Source: Cyathus striatus (taxonomy: Eukaryota; Basidiomycota; Agaricomycetes; Agaricales; Nidulariaceae). From it: DNA of 64,000 bases. The stretch lies in the NCBI GenBank assembly GCA_025738555.1, contig JAOVFP010000014.1, forward strand, positions 2,170,001-2,234,000, in the 5' to 3' direction. The notes under the pieces were generated by a model, which was given only the letters and a program-made list of their open reading frames with translations, searched no databases and was not told the origin of the DNA. This document shows, in pieces, positions 1 to 11,574 of the stretch. The translations under genes were made by a program, and so were the position numbers. Positions within the stretch are counted from its first letter, which is position 1, and every line of letters starts with the position of its first letter.

Positions 1-77
1 AACATTTGCAGCTTGATACATCCTGAATATACTGTGAAAAAGAACCAGGAAATGTAGTTTGTAGTGTAAGGATGATG
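1..77 (-). pseudogene. Mutator-like transposase, distal fragment
   Basis: This is the downstream continuation of the minus-strand transposase read at 1893-3142, separated from it by element X1. If X1 and one copy of the 8-bp duplication GGATGATG are ignored, the frame runs on from ...TYNDGASS into LHYKLHFLVLFHS. That matches the region following the WVPVLFT-type strand in basidiomycete MULE-like transposases. The gene continues beyond the left edge of the window, so the acidic catalytic residue that normally follows cannot be seen. Confidence 0.6.
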
Positions 78-109
78 GAGGTCATTACACTCCTCCACGA
101 AATCATGTA

Positions 110-1240
110 GACTCCATGTAGATTCCACCTGGACTCCAGGACTCTACCTGGACTCTACTTGGACTTCACTTGGACTCTACTTGGACTCCACTTGGACTTC
201 ACCTGGACTTTACATATAGAAAATAATAGACTCTACATAGAGTTCAGGTGGACTCCAGGTGTGAGCTGGACTGCACCTGGAGTCTGCTGGACTCAAGCAA
301 CTGGACTCCACCTGGACTCCACCTGGATTCTACCTGGACTCTACCTGGACTCTACCTGGACTTAAGTAAATTCAAGCACCTAGACTGAACCTGGACTCTA
401 TCTGGACTCTACCTGGACTCTACCTGGACTCTACTTGGACTTTAGTAGAATCAAGCACCTAGACTGAACCTGGACTCTACCTGGACTCTACCTGGACTTT
501 AGTAGAACCAAGTAACTAGACTGAACCTGGACTCTACATGGACTCTACCTGGACTCTACCTGGACTTTAGTAGAATCAAGTAACTAGACTGAACCTGGAC
601 TCTACATGGACTCTACATGGACTCTACCTGGACTTTAGTAGAATCAAGTAACTAGACTAAACCTGGACTCTACATGGACTCTACCTGGACTCTACCTGGA
701 CTTTAGTAGAATCAAGTAACTAGACTGAACCTGAACTCTACATGAACTCTACCTGGACTCTACTTGGACTTTAGTAAACTCAAGCACCTAGACTGAACCT
801 GGATTCTACATGGATTCTACCTGAACTCTACCTGGACTCTACCTGGACTTTAGTAAACTCAAGCACCTAGACTGAACCTGGACTCTACATGGATTCTACC
901 TGGACTCTACCTGGACTTTAGTAAACTCAAGTACCTAGACTGAACCTGGACTCTACATGGATTCTACCTGGACTCTACCTGGACTTTAGTAAATTCAATC
1001 ATCTAGACTGAACCTGAACTCTACCTGGACTCTACATGGACTCTACCTGGACTCTACCTGGACTTTAGTAAACTCAAGTTCAGTAGAGTCCAGGTAGTCC
1101 ATGTAGAGTCTAGGTAGAGTAAGGACTCTACCTAGACTCTACCTGGACTCTACCTGGACTCAAGCAATCAGACTCTACCTAGACTCTACATGGACTCTAC
1201 CTGGACTCTACCTGGTCTCCACTGAACCCAAGTGTATAAG
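110..1240. repeat. 11-bp subterminal array of X1, GAG side
   Basis: The unit is CTACCTGGACT (11 bp) with ACATGGACTCT variants. It forms a higher-order repeat of about 66-77 bp (six or seven units) punctuated by AACTAGACTGAACC and TTTAGTAGAATCAAG. The array is far longer on this side than on the other (1655-1860). Confidence 0.9.
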
Positions 1241-1373
1241 CTGTATCTAGACTCTATTGTCATAGTTGTAACATGTTTCCCACAGTTATCATACTTGTCA
1301 CACATGTGTGAAAGTGTGACATGTTGGAAAATGTTGGAAAAGTGTGACATATTGAAAAATGTTAGAAAAGTGT

Positions 1374-1651
1374 GGTGCCTAAGCTGCATGTAGACTCTAT
1401 TGTTACATGTGTGTGAAAGTGTGACATGTTGAAAAATGTTGGAAAAAGCGTGACATGTGTAACAAGCGTGGGAAAAGTGTAACATGTTCGAAAAGTGTGG
1501 CAAGTGTGATGATTGTGATATGTGACATTTTTCGAACATGTCACACTTTCCCCACGCTTGTCACACATGTCACGCTTTTTCCAACATTTTTCAACATGTC
1601 ACACTTTCACACACATGTAACAATAGAGTCTACATACAGCTTAGGCACTTG
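1374..1651. repeat. Central hairpin of X1
   Basis: Two nearly perfect inverted arms of about 120 bp (1374-1494 and 1529-1651) surround a loop of roughly 34 bp. The arms carry GTGTGACATGTT and AAAAAGCGTGACATGT words. The loop holds GTGTGGCAAGTGTGATGATTG. The same hairpin is at 21008-21205 in X2, so it is a conserved internal part of the family. Confidence 0.85.
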
Positions 1652-1654
1652 AGT

Positions 1655-1860
1655 TCAGTGGAGTCCATGTAGAGTCCAGGTAGAGTCCAGGTAGAGTCCA
1701 GGTAGAGTCCAGGTAGAGTCCATGTAGAGTCCAGGTAGAGTCCAGGTAGAGTCCAGGTAGAGTCCATGTAGAGTCCAGGTAGAGTCCATGTAGAGTCCAG
1801 GTAGAGTCCACTTGGAGTCCACTTGGAGTCCACCTGGAGTCCTGGACTCTACCCGGAGTC
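1655..1860. repeat. 11-bp subterminal array of X1, CTG side
   Basis: Inverted counterpart of the left array: about 17 units of AGTCCAGGTAG with AGTCCATGTAG variants, ending in GTCCACTTGGA units. Its orientation relative to 110-1240 makes the element a foldback. Confidence 0.85.
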
Positions 1861-1892
1861 CACCTGATCTTGTGGAGGAGTGAAATATACAG

Positions 1893-3142
1893 GGATGATG
1901 CACCATCATTGTAAGTAAACAAAATCGGCAGCCAATATGATGTTTCAGGACAATAGAGGGTGGAAATGATTAGGAGAGCTGCTCTATCTTTCCACCAACC
2001 ATGTGCAGCATCTGAGACAAGGCCATTAAGGCCATCTTCATAAAGGTTGGGCCTGACTAGCAGGGAAGCCATCCATTCAGATTGTAAGGAAATAACCTTC
2101 CTGCCATTAAGATTCTCAGCAACAACAAAATCAGGATTATTGAGACAGAACTCTCTCTATGCTTCCAAATTGAACTCCTTCATGTTTGGAGTCCCTGCAA
2201 TCTCATCTATAATCACTTTTCAATCAGCTGCAATTCTGTCACAACTGAGATACATTAGAGTGACTTTTGCCACTGATATCATAGAGTTGCCAGCAACATC
2301 TGGTACCCCTGTTAATAACATGGAAGGTGGAGCTTGCAGATTGGCAATTATGATGGACTTGAACACCTTGGACTGAGCTGCTGAGCAGTCCTTAAAGTTG
2401 TTCAGTATTGGGTGGTTATCAGTACCATGTTGATGGAAATGTATGCCTCTCCAATAGATATATGTCATGCATTTAATGTTGTACAGAATGTATTCTATTG
2501 GGTTGCAGCATTTTGTACACAGCATTTTGTACATGATCCACCTTCTTGTATACATCTTGCAGTAATTGTAGTTTTGGCACAAAGAATAACTGTGCAAATG
2601 GGACTGGTGCATTTCATGACTCCTTGGCAACTCCTTGAACTTTGGTAGCCTTTTTGATACTTCTTTGCATATTGACTCCCATTATAGGCCTTACAGACTG
2701 TTGAAGATGTCTGTTTTGGCCACTGGATCAACAGTTTGTTTGTTTCAGCATAAAACTGTAGAGAATAATCACTGTGCCAATTGCCACTAGGAGAGGTATT
2801 CCATTTCTTGGGATTTTCTCCTGGCCAAAGCATATGAGTTTTCTTTATCTCTCAAAGCTCTGTAGTGCTGAACCCTCTGTCCTTGTGATCCTTATTGATT
2901 TCATTGTCATCTTCATTGTCATCATTGTCATCATTGTCATCATTGTCATTGTCATTGTCATCTTTGCTGTCACCATTTTCAGCCAAGTGGTTTGTCTCAT
3001 TTGAAGTGTGTATATTAGAACTCTTCTGTGTCTGAGTTGCTGGAAAATTGGTTTGGATTTTCAGGAGTAGCAGAAGGTCTTCTCCAATGGGCTTTGGAAC
3101 ATATCCATGAAATTCTCCTGTAGGAAAAATGATAGTAAGCAT
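1893..3142 (-). pseudogene. Mutator-like transposase, N-terminal part, degenerate
   Basis: Minus-strand coding remnant in several frames. In order it shows GEFHGYVPKP near the N-terminus, an Asp/Asn-rich stretch encoded by a GTCATT microsatellite (about 2900-2960), a cysteine cluster (SSRSCQGVMKCTSPIC ... CTKCC), a GIHFHQHGTDNHP motif, and a catalytic-domain strand with DAAHGWWKDRAALLI and LPILFTYNDGASS. The set is typical of fungal MULE-type transposases: a zinc-binding DNA-binding domain, a GxHxHP motif, then an RNase H-fold core whose first Asp would be the one in SDAAHGWW. Several frame changes and stops are present, and X1 interrupts the gene inside the catalytic core. The remainder is at 1-77. 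A transposase relic is well supported; the exact family is an inference from motif memory. Confidence 0.65.
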
Positions 3143-4143
3143 ATAGTAAGTTAGTTATTAATGTAGGACTAGAATTACACCTTCCAGTAAATCATATTGC
3201 ACCCTTTTATACACATTTATGATTGTTTGGTTTTTGATTTGTGTATCCTTTATAGTTGGCTCTTCATATACCTCTATACAGGCAATAATCTGTCCTGCTT
3301 GTGATCATAAGGTAACCATAAAGATGATATTGAGTACAGAATTTTTTACAAACTGGCTGTGCTGTGGACAAATTCCAGAGTCATTTCTTGACTCCCCTCT
3401 CTATCCTCATCCTCTTGTGCCATATATGTTTTCTGTCTCTTGGTAGGGAGTGATGAGGAATTTGAATTGGACCATTTGCATTTTTGCTCTCCTGGTGTAA
3501 GAAGCTGCTAATCAACTGAATGAAATCAGCCTACTAATGTATAAATTGGAAGTTCAGGATGAATATAGAGTGCCAGTGCATACAATTCTCATGTCTCAAA
3601 ACAACTTTGTCTGTAACTCTCTGTAAGCTGGTGTAGATTTCTCTAGGGTGCAATGTGACAGTTAGCAAGAAGCCACTAAGAAAACACTATACCCCCAACA
3701 TTCATGTGTAGCACAGGTGGTCTGGGCATGTCCATTTGTTCTGATGTGCCACCATTACTCATTCTGGCTATATGGTAGATATGCCCATATGCAAACGGGA
3801 CATTTCATGATGCCTGTTACTTGAACCCATCATTATGCATCATACTATTACTGTGGTATTTGTTTGTAGAAAAAATGTTGGGCAATAAATCAAATAATCA
3901 GAGAAAATTCTTGGGTAGCTTCCAGCAGAGCTTGAACTCAGGGTCTCTTCATCTATATGAATAATATTAATAGCCTGTACTAATAATAGGTTTGAAAATA
4001 TTAATAAGCAAACATGTTTATATTCATAAGGGTATGAAAAGCCTATATATCTACAAGTAAGACTCAGATGTCTAACAACATGCAAACCTCCAAGATATTT
4101 ATTATTCTCCACAGTATTAACTGCTCAAACTACAAATTAGGTA
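3143..4143. other. AT-rich stretch, no gene recognised
   Basis: About 1 kb between the transposase relic and the M1 target site. Short open frames only. It is the left flank of the M1 insertion; CTTTCTAC at 4144-4151 is the left copy of the M1 target duplication. I see no tRNA, repeat array or family signature. Confidence 0.4.
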
Positions 4144-4174
4144 CTTTCTACCAGTATATTGCACTCTCCCACAT

Positions 4175-4700
4175 TCTCATTGGACTCTCACTGAACTCTC
4201 ACTAAACTCTCGAGAGTCTCACTGGAGTCTCACCACAGTCTCGATAGTACAGTGATACTCTCACTGGACTCTCACTATATTATCGAGACTGTGATGAGAC
4301 TCTCACTGGACTCTCAGTTAAGCCCAACTCTATACTCTCAGTATCTTATCACCATGTATCACTGTGTATCACTGTACTCTCACTATACTCTTACTGTACT
4401 CTCACTGTACTCTCACTATACTCTCACTATGCACCACCATGTATCACTGTACTCTCACTATATTCTCACTGTACTCTCATTGTACTCTCACTGTACTCTC
4501 ACTATACTCTCACTATGCACCACCATGTATCACTGTACTCTCACTATATTCTCACTATATTCTCACTGTACTCTCACTGTACTCTCACTGTAATCTCACT
4601 GCCTAACACTATGCACCACCATGTATCACTGTACTCTCACTATATTCTCACTGTACTCTCACTGTATTCTCACTGTATTCTCACTGTACTCACTCCTTAA
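4175..4700. repeat. 11-bp subterminal array of M1, CAG side
   Basis: Units of ACTCTCACTGT (11 bp) and close variants. They begin as ATTGGACTCTC / ACTGAACTCTC / ACTAAACTCTC and become regular at 4370-4690, interrupted by copies of TATGCACCACCATGTATC. The threonine/leucine/serine-rich open frames here are simply translations of the array. Confidence 0.9.
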
Positions 4701-4854
4701 ATATGTAAACCACAAATATACAGAGAATGACATATATATTAAGTACAAGTTTATTTATCTTTGGAGACAGGGAAGTTCTGAAGTGACCCTATAACATAAC
4801 AATTGAATACAACAAAAACACTATTTATATAAAATCAAAACTACAGTAAACAAC

Positions 4855-7264
4855 CTACATATCATTATCTAATCCATAATCTGCTATCCCCTCTTCCTCT
4901 TCTCTGTCAAATTCATCTGCTGCTTCCTCTTCCTCCTCCTCCTCCTCCTCTTCTTCTTCAGAATCTTCTGATTCCTCATCTCTCATATCTTTATCATCTT
5001 TAGTATTATTGTCTCTTTCAAGCTGCTTTTTAATAACTTTTTGGGTATGAATGAATAGAAGTGCATGTATGGTCCAGTTGAAGTTTACAACAGTCATTCT
5101 ATTAAGAATGCTTTGAAATCCTCCAAGCCAAGCGTTTAGCTGCTCACAAGCCTGTATCAAAACTTTAGATGAAGTTCTATATACATGTTAGTTTATTACT
5201 TACTTGGGTATTAAATGCTCTTTTATAATGTGGTCTTCCATGTATATCATTTTCTACTACAACCAAGTTGGGTGCAGATCCATTTAATGGTGCTGGATTG
5301 CACCATTTACGACAAGTATAATCAGTTGTTCTGTGATTAATGTAGTGATAAGAATCAACAATAAATCTTGTTGTTAAACTCCAGATCCTCCATGCACCAT
5401 TTAGCACAGCATTTTTCAGCACTACACATGCTTTGTCAATACAGACATAGCTTGGACGAGATTCAAGAGTTGGATAAACATGATCTAAAAATCTCATGAT
5501 ATTTCCAGGTCCCTCAGATTTTGTAAACTTTGTCCATGCAATAACTGCTCCACATGGTGCACATAATGTTTCAACACAGTAAAACCGTGGAGCAGTGAAG
5601 TAATGGTTTCGCTCCTCATGTGGTGCAGGAGCATCATCATGAGGTATTACCTGCCAATTTATACGAGGAAGCCAATCCACCCATTCCTCTTCACTTCTGC
5701 GAATAATTCTTCTTATTCCTAAAAGTGTTTGTCTACCAAATCTTACTAAATGATGGCGCCATCGCGACTGATGATTAACACATGTCTTTGAGTTATTTTC
5801 TCTTGGGTTGTTACATAATTTTATATGACATAAATGACCACGCATAGCTTGATGAATTATGCAAAATACTCCAGTTCTTTCATTTTCTAAATTACCATCA
5901 CAATCCTGGTATGCACAATGTCTTGGACCCATAATTATGCCATCCATAACAACCATATTTACTATTGGCTTTATTTCAGCCTGAGTTGGTTGATCAGTAT
6001 TGGTTGTTTTATTAGATGAATCACTGGATGAATCACTTGATGACTCATTGTCAATATCCATATCATTGGTGGTACTACTAATGTGTTGCCGAGCACTTGC
6101 TCTAGCTTCTATTTCCTCTCTCATAGCTTGTTCTGCATCTTCCCCTGTAGCATGGGAACTGATTGATTTTCATCAATTCCAATTACTGCAGCAGGAGTGT
6201 CATCAGTTATTCTGTCTGCAGTACTTTTGTACTCATGTGTACATTCACTACATGAATGATCTTTAGCACATTCAATAATACCTTCTTGACCAAGTATTTC
6301 AAATGCTTTTCTAGTTAATTCTTGAATCTCACGTTCACCTGATGTTATTATAAGTGATTTATTATTGTATGTAGCTACCTGTCTTACACTTTCAGAAATG
6401 AATGCCTGCCAAGTTTGTCTGCGAGACAACTTGAATGATGACTCTCTAAAGGATTCATTCCAAAATTCTGTGAATGCAGCTGTAGATCCATGAAAATGAT
6501 AAATTCCATGCAGAACTGCATTGGTGTAAGATCTATCTGCCCAGACTTGCTGTCCAAGCTTTAAATATTTTGCTGAGTTTGACAATCCTCTGATACGTGT
6601 ACCATTTGCATGCTTCACACTTTTGTGATCAGCATAATAAAATGAGTTACAAATGCCACATTTTCCTTTAAGCACATAAGCACCAGTGTGGGGATGCATT
6701 CCTTTTATAAGAGTTATACATGAAACATCTCTCTTATGAACTTCTTGGTGAAGTGGAGCCTCTTTACAAGATGGTGTAGAGCAAGTGTAACGACTTGGAC
6801 AAACAGTAAAAACAGGTTCAACTTCTGTGGTTCTTACAGAGTTTAAAGGGTGTCCTTTTTTAATTGGATCAAGTTTTGAGCCCAATGCATTAATTCTCTG
6901 CACATCAGTTATATCCTCAGCATTTGAAACTTCATCTTTGGTAAACAAATTATTAATTTTACCACCTAGATCCCTTTTTAGAACTCTAGTAAGAGCTGTA
7001 ATCCAACTTGTTGCAGATTTTCTATAGGCTAATTTTTGTTTTCCATGAAGGTTCAATAGGTCTGTGTTATTTGTTAAAGTAAATAACACTTTGAGTACCA
7101 TTGCTAGTGTAATATCTGCATGGAAGTTGCTTGTAATAAATTCAGAAAAATCTACAAATGTTATTTCAGGAAATGGATCCTGCACTGTAGATGATGCCCA
7201 TGCTTTAGGAATGCATGATATAAATCCATAAAATATAAAAAGCCAAATAAAATAGTGCCAGAAA
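4855..7264 (-). CDS. CxC5/CxC6 KDZ-associated transposase-like protein (M1), C-terminal part
   Basis: Two exons: 7264-5204 and 5151-4855, with a 52-bp intron at 5203-5152 (GTAAGT...ACAG). The protein opens with an aromatic/hydrophobic stretch, then a helical region. A CxC5-type cluster follows (TVCPSRYTCSTPSC, KCGICNSFYYADHK, later HSCSECTHEYKSTAD), then VVMDGIIMGPRHCAYQDC and a CxC6-type cluster (GVFCIIHQ, LCHIKLC...CVNHQ). The likely catalytic core comes next: YVCIDKAC, FIVDSYHYINH and, after the intron, ACEQLNAWLGGF. The tail is extremely acidic (poly-Glu). Candidate DDE residues are the Asp of MDG, the Asp of CIDKA and the Glu of CEQLN, by analogy with Mutator-type order; this assignment is inference. 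A frame change sits in a CCCC run at 6142-6145, either a real mutation or a sequencing indel. There is no in-frame ATG near the 5' edge, which supports splicing from the exon ending at 7667. Confidence 0.75.
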
Positions 7265-7666
7265 CTGAAATTTTTTAAGTTAGCTTATTATTCTTGCAGG
7301 TTAGGCAAAGCAAACAGAATATGAATTCAAACTATAGTACAAAAGTAAAACTGTTGAAGTTCATATAATACATACTTGACATACTTGTTGAAAGCATGAA
7401 TAGCTATATAAAAAAACACAAGAAAATAATACTGTTGAAGTAAAAATATTATACAAGTCTTACATACTTGTTGAAAGGATGTAAGACTGAGAAAAATGAA
7501 AAACAGGTACTACTGAAGTAAAAATATTGTACAAGTCTTACAACTTGTTGAAAGAATGTAAGACTTAATATGGTACAACTTTACATACTTGTTGAAAGCA
7601 TGCATGCATCATAATAGAAAAAAAGTCTAACTGAAAATATGAAAGGGCATTGAGAAAAATTCTTAC
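7265..7666 (-). other. Probable 402-bp intron containing a short repeat
   Basis: The minus-strand donor GTAAGA overlaps the apparent stop codon of the upstream exon. The acceptor is AATTTCAG. A phase-2 donor meets an acceptor that supplies one base, so the frame is kept. The intron is much longer than the equivalent one in M2 (62 bp) and holds about four copies of ACTTGTTGAAAG(C)ATG at about 7370-7600, which may explain the extra length. Extra exons inside it cannot be excluded. Confidence 0.55.
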
Positions 7667-9854
7667 AAATTATTGTCCCCTCTGTTCTTCTTCCTCTTTC
7701 CATCCTTCCTTTTCTCTTTCACTCTTTCCTTTCCTTTTCCCTTATCTTTGCTCTTATAATTGTCATCTGCAGAACTATCCTCATCTTTTTCCTTAGCAAG
7801 CTTCTTATCCTCTTTACCAAACTTCTTTAAAATGATCTTCAATGCCTCCTGAGTTTGTGGTTCTCCTTTCCAAACTTCATAATCTGGGATATCTGGGTTC
7901 CCTTCAAACCAAAGCTCCATTTTAGGATATTTAGGAAGCTTGCTAAATAGAGCCTTCCATCTATAATAGGCTGGAACTGATGTAAAAATGGTTGCAATAA
8001 CACTAATAGGAGGCATTTTATTTTGCCATTTTCCAGCACTAATCATAGTAGGGAACTTTTTAATGATATTCTCAATGAATACCCACTTAGCATACTGAAG
8101 ACGAATACTAACAGCTCCATGATCACATAGTGCAAGAGGAACTTTGAAAAAATTGATTATTCTCTTTTGAGCTTCAGTAGATTCCCCTAACTTAGAAGCT
8201 GAAGATGTAGAAGCCTCTTCACTAAATACTGATGGAACATTAGAAATATTTGCAGCTAATGTTGTTCCAAGACCCTCCTAATCTAAGATTAAGTAACATT
8301 CTATGCTTGAAATAAATTATAAACTTACAAGTAAAATCTTACAAAATGTAGATTTATCTTCATCAAGTTCCCATTGAACTTCCTGGTCTTTATCTTCTAA
8401 AAGCTCAGAATATTGGCCAGTTAAAGACCACCCATTATCTTCCCATAAAAAGACATATGGATTAGATACTGAAAATAGTAAATATTTTAGAGTGATAATT
8501 TGAAATTAAGAAAGTAATAATACCTTGAATGGACTTGTACTTTGTTCCTATATATTTCAGAAGTTTGTACAGATAAACCTGGAGCTCTACTCTTCTGAAT
8601 GTAAAGATTGGGAGAGAACTAAAAAGATCATTGTAAATTTTGATAACTCCAGTTGATGGAGGTGTATCAGTGGTATCAACTATCATTTTATCTTTGTCTC
8701 CAATATTAAAGATATTTCCAAGTGCATTCTGACGGCTGTGCCCACCAATAATCTTTGATGCTCCTTGAAGGTCAATAGATGTGTCATCTGGAGTGGAATA
8801 TTCATATTGCCTTATAAAGTTTTCAAATTGCTCAGGATTCTGAAGTACATTGTTCCTCGCAGATTTTTCAGACATAGATGTAGAACTCCTAGTTGAAGTT
8901 CTGGACACAGACCGGCTAGAAGCGGACTGGCTATTTGATGCAGAACTGTGGGAAATAGACCTTCGGCTAATCTTTGATGAGTGGCTACTAGTACTCAGAG
9001 TGGGAGACTCAGGAGAACTGGATCTTCCCCGCTTTTCAGTAGCCTTCCGGGGAGTAGTCTCAATAATCTCATAATCTATATCCTCTTCTTGAATTTGACC
9101 TGGATGTGAGGAAAATACTAATGATGTCTCATGCTCATTAAACAGATGTCCCATGTCATTTGAAAGCGAACTAAATGGATCTTGAGGAGTAGGTACCTGA
9201 AGGATAGATGCTGGTGTAACAGTTCCTGAGCGTTCACGATAATGAAGTGGTGGTGCCACTGAAATATTGCTATTTTCTAAGATTTTTTCAACTCTAAAAA
9301 ATGAGAACAATATGAGAAAAGATGTGAATATGAATAAAAAAATATACTTTGTAAATCTCTTTGGTTTTCCAGCAGCTTCATTTTGCTGGTCTTCTTTGAG
9401 TCTTTGAACAGAGCTTTTCCTGCCAGTACATAAGATGACTAAAAATAATATACACTTTTACTCACTTAATTTTCTTCTTTCTAGCTCCCCCTCCCTGCTC
9501 TCTCACTCCTCCCTCCCTCTCTTCCCTTTCCTCCCTTCCTCTTCCTCCCCCCCCTCCCTTTCTACTCCAACTTCCTCCTCCCCTGTCCCACTTTCCTCCT
9601 CCTCCTCCTCCTCCTCCTCCTCCTCCTCCTCCTCCTCCTCCTCATTGTCACTCACAATCCTTTTCCCTCCCTTCCCCTTTCTCCCACCCCTACCCCCCTC
9701 CAGACTTAGCTGGCCCTCCTCCCTTAGACTTGGAGGTAGAAGCTTGAGGCTTGGTTGTGTCAGCAGTCCCAGAATCCTTGGTCCTGGACCTGGTGGAGGT
9801 AGCAGGGATGGAAGATGCAGCAGCAGTGGCAGATCTAAGAGACCTAGGTGCCAT
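7667..9854 (-). CDS. N-terminal accessory part of the M1 transposase gene
   Basis: Multi-exon, minus strand. I chose the ATG at 9854-9852 (MAPRSLRSATAAASS) because it parallels MPSRNSKK in M2. In order: a Ser/Thr/Lys-rich start; a basic GRKGKGGKR patch leading into poly-Glu encoded by a TCC/GGA microsatellite (9597-9642); EKILENSNISVAPPLHY; a long Ser/Arg-rich segment (SKISRRSISHSS); DLQGASKIIGG; a middle region; and a block with YYRWKALFSKLPKYPKMELW. It ends in a Lys-rich tail (KGKERVKEKRKDGKRKK) that would serve as a nuclear localisation signal. Each landmark has a counterpart in the M2 gene (KLQEMSISIAPP, DLKGASRTIGG, WHYWDKALKPISNYPDMEEW, basic tail). Exon limits are approximate. A one-base shift in the C run near 9696-9701 is needed to join the start to the poly-Glu frame. 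I do not recognise the fold. A DNA-binding or oligomerisation role is only a guess. Confidence 0.6.
9597..9642. repeat. TCC trinucleotide microsatellite
   Basis: About 15 uninterrupted TCC/CTC units. On the minus strand it encodes the poly-glutamate run of the M1 protein. Length is likely to be polymorphic and it is a site prone to sequencing slips. Confidence 0.9.
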
Positions 9855-10029
9855 GGTAAAAGAGCAGAAAACAGTAAAGTAAAAAGAGCAAAAAAGCGGT
9901 GACAGATCTTAAGTGATGCACTCAGATGAGGGAAGAAAGAAAGGGAACTGAACCTCAAGGTGTTTCTATATATTACAAGCTGCGACACATCACAGGTTCA
10001 AACTATAAATAAATACTTGACAAGTAATT

Positions 10030-11570
10030 ACCGAAATTCTCCCACAAAGTTCCAAATAGGTCCTGCTGTTCTCATCACTGGCAACTGCCAGGATAAGAAG
10101 GCCACAGGACCTAACACGGAAAAGAATATCTCCGCCGAAGCAGAGGAAAGACAAAAATTATAATTAAACCGACCAAAGAGCCTCTGCACGAAGCAGAGAA
10201 CTTCGAAAAATTGACAGAGCAAGTAAGGGGGGAAGAGCATTGCTCGACGCAGCAAGAAGGGCATGAAGAGAAGCTGAGTGCCACACCACACGAAGCAACA
10301 TGAGGGTGGGGAGGAGATGTACAATGAGGGGAAGGCGAGGGGCAGAACGATACTCGATGCAACAAGAAGGGCGTGAGGAGAAGCGGAGAGCCATGCAACG
10401 CAACGCAACAAGAGGATGGGGAGGAGATGCACGACGAGGGGAGGGTAGGGGGCAGAGCGGGTGAGGGGAGGAGAGTGTCACCGACACAATGGGAAGGGGG
10501 GGGAGAAGCGGAGTGCCACGCGACGCACCAAGAGGGTGGGGAGAAGATGCACGACGAGGGGAGGATGGAGGGCAGAGCAGGTGAGGGGGGAAGAGCGCTG
10601 CTCGATGCAACGAGAAGGGCGTGAGGAGCATCAGAGCCCCACGCTACGCGGACCAGAGGTGGTGCGTTGTCGGTCCTACGCAGCAGGGTACGCTGAGAGA
10701 GGCCACATGTTGTCGTCCTATGCTGCGAAACGGGGGACCAGACGTTGTCGTCTGCGAACCGAGGGACCAGAGGTGGCGCGTTGTCGTCCTACGCAGCAGG
10801 GAGGGGGTAACGCTGCATTCGCCTACGCTGAGAGGCCGTACGTTGTCGACCTACACTGCGAAACGGGGGACCAGACGTTGTCATCTGTGAACCGAGGGAC
10901 CAGAGGTGGCGCGTTGTCGTCCTACGCAGCAGGGAGGGGATAACGTTGCATTCGCCGTCGCTGAGAGGAGGGGAGTTCCGTGAACGCCTACGCTGAGAGG
11001 GGAGGGAAGTTCCGTGATCGCCCATGCGGAGCACCGTATTCGCCCACGCAAAGTGAGCCCAAGCCAAAGATATCGCCCATGCCGTCAAACATCTCAAGCG
11101 CTGCTAAAAAAAAACGCACGAGATCGAATAGAGACCAAAAAAGATGAGACTTACTATCGATCCCAATGCTGTCCTGCCAACGTCCAACGTCCAACGTCCA
11201 ACGTCCAACGTCCAACGTCCAACGTCCAACGTCCAACGCCCAACGCCCAACGCCCAATGCCTAACGTGCTTGAAGTGCTAGATAGAAGGTTACATATTGT
11301 GCGAGCGAGCAAGAAAGAAGGAGAGGGGAGGGGAGGGGAAGGAAGAAGTGTGTCGTTGTTGCACAGTGCAAGTAGCGAGTCCGGATGTGTCCGATGATTT
11401 GGTCACGTGAGAAATCAAATCGATACGCACGGACCATTAGTGCGCACGGACCATTCCCACGCACGGACCATCAATGCGCACGGACCATTAGTACACAAAC
11501 TATGACAATAAGACCTACACATATGCATGGACCATGTCACGTGACTTTGATCACGTGACGTCTCGGGCTC
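10030..11570 (-). promoter_or_regulatory. CpG-rich 5' leader of M1
   Basis: Between the gene start and the promoter-side array lies about 1.5 kb that is GC-rich and visibly CG-rich, unlike the gene. It holds two degenerate tandem repeats. At 10240-10640 the units contain GGGGAGGATGGAGGGCAGAG and ACGACGAGGGGAGG. At 10640-10990 the units contain GCGTTGTCGTCCTACGCAGC and CGAAACGGGGGACCAGACG. Long open frames here on both strands are repeat translations. A promoter role is inferred from position. M2 has an analogous leader at 21960-25500. Confidence 0.5.
11174..11262. repeat. 7-bp minisatellite CCAACGT
   Basis: About a dozen tandem CCAACGT/CCAACGC units inside the M1 leader, each with a CG dinucleotide. 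Confidence 0.9.
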
Positions 11571-11574
11571 GGAG

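Larger units (their letters stand above)
78..1892. mobile_element. Non-autonomous foldback DNA transposon X1
   Basis: A 1,815-bp element flanked by a perfect 8-bp target duplication GGATGATG (70-77 and 1893-1900). The left terminus reads GAGGTCATTACACTCC. The right terminus, read inward on the minus strand, is CTGTATATTTCACTCC. Both continue into CTCCAC.A.ATC and then into arrays of an 11-bp repeat that are inverted relative to each other, around a central hairpin. No coding capacity is evident; open frames in the arrays are low-complexity by-products. The GAG terminus is identical over 14 bp to the promoter-side end of the autonomous element at 4152-11850, so that element's transposase is the likely mobiliser (inference). 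Confidence 0.85.

Noticed and set aside
1..1240. Telomeric or centromeric satellite
   Set aside because: The array is bounded by a defined terminus and an 8-bp duplication, so it is internal to X1.
4252..4700. Thr/Leu/Ser-rich open frames as genes
   Set aside because: They are direct translations of the 11-bp array in different phases.
10164..11397. Long open frames in the M1 leader on both strands
   Set aside because: They overlap each other, translate tandem repeats and have no counterpart in M2.
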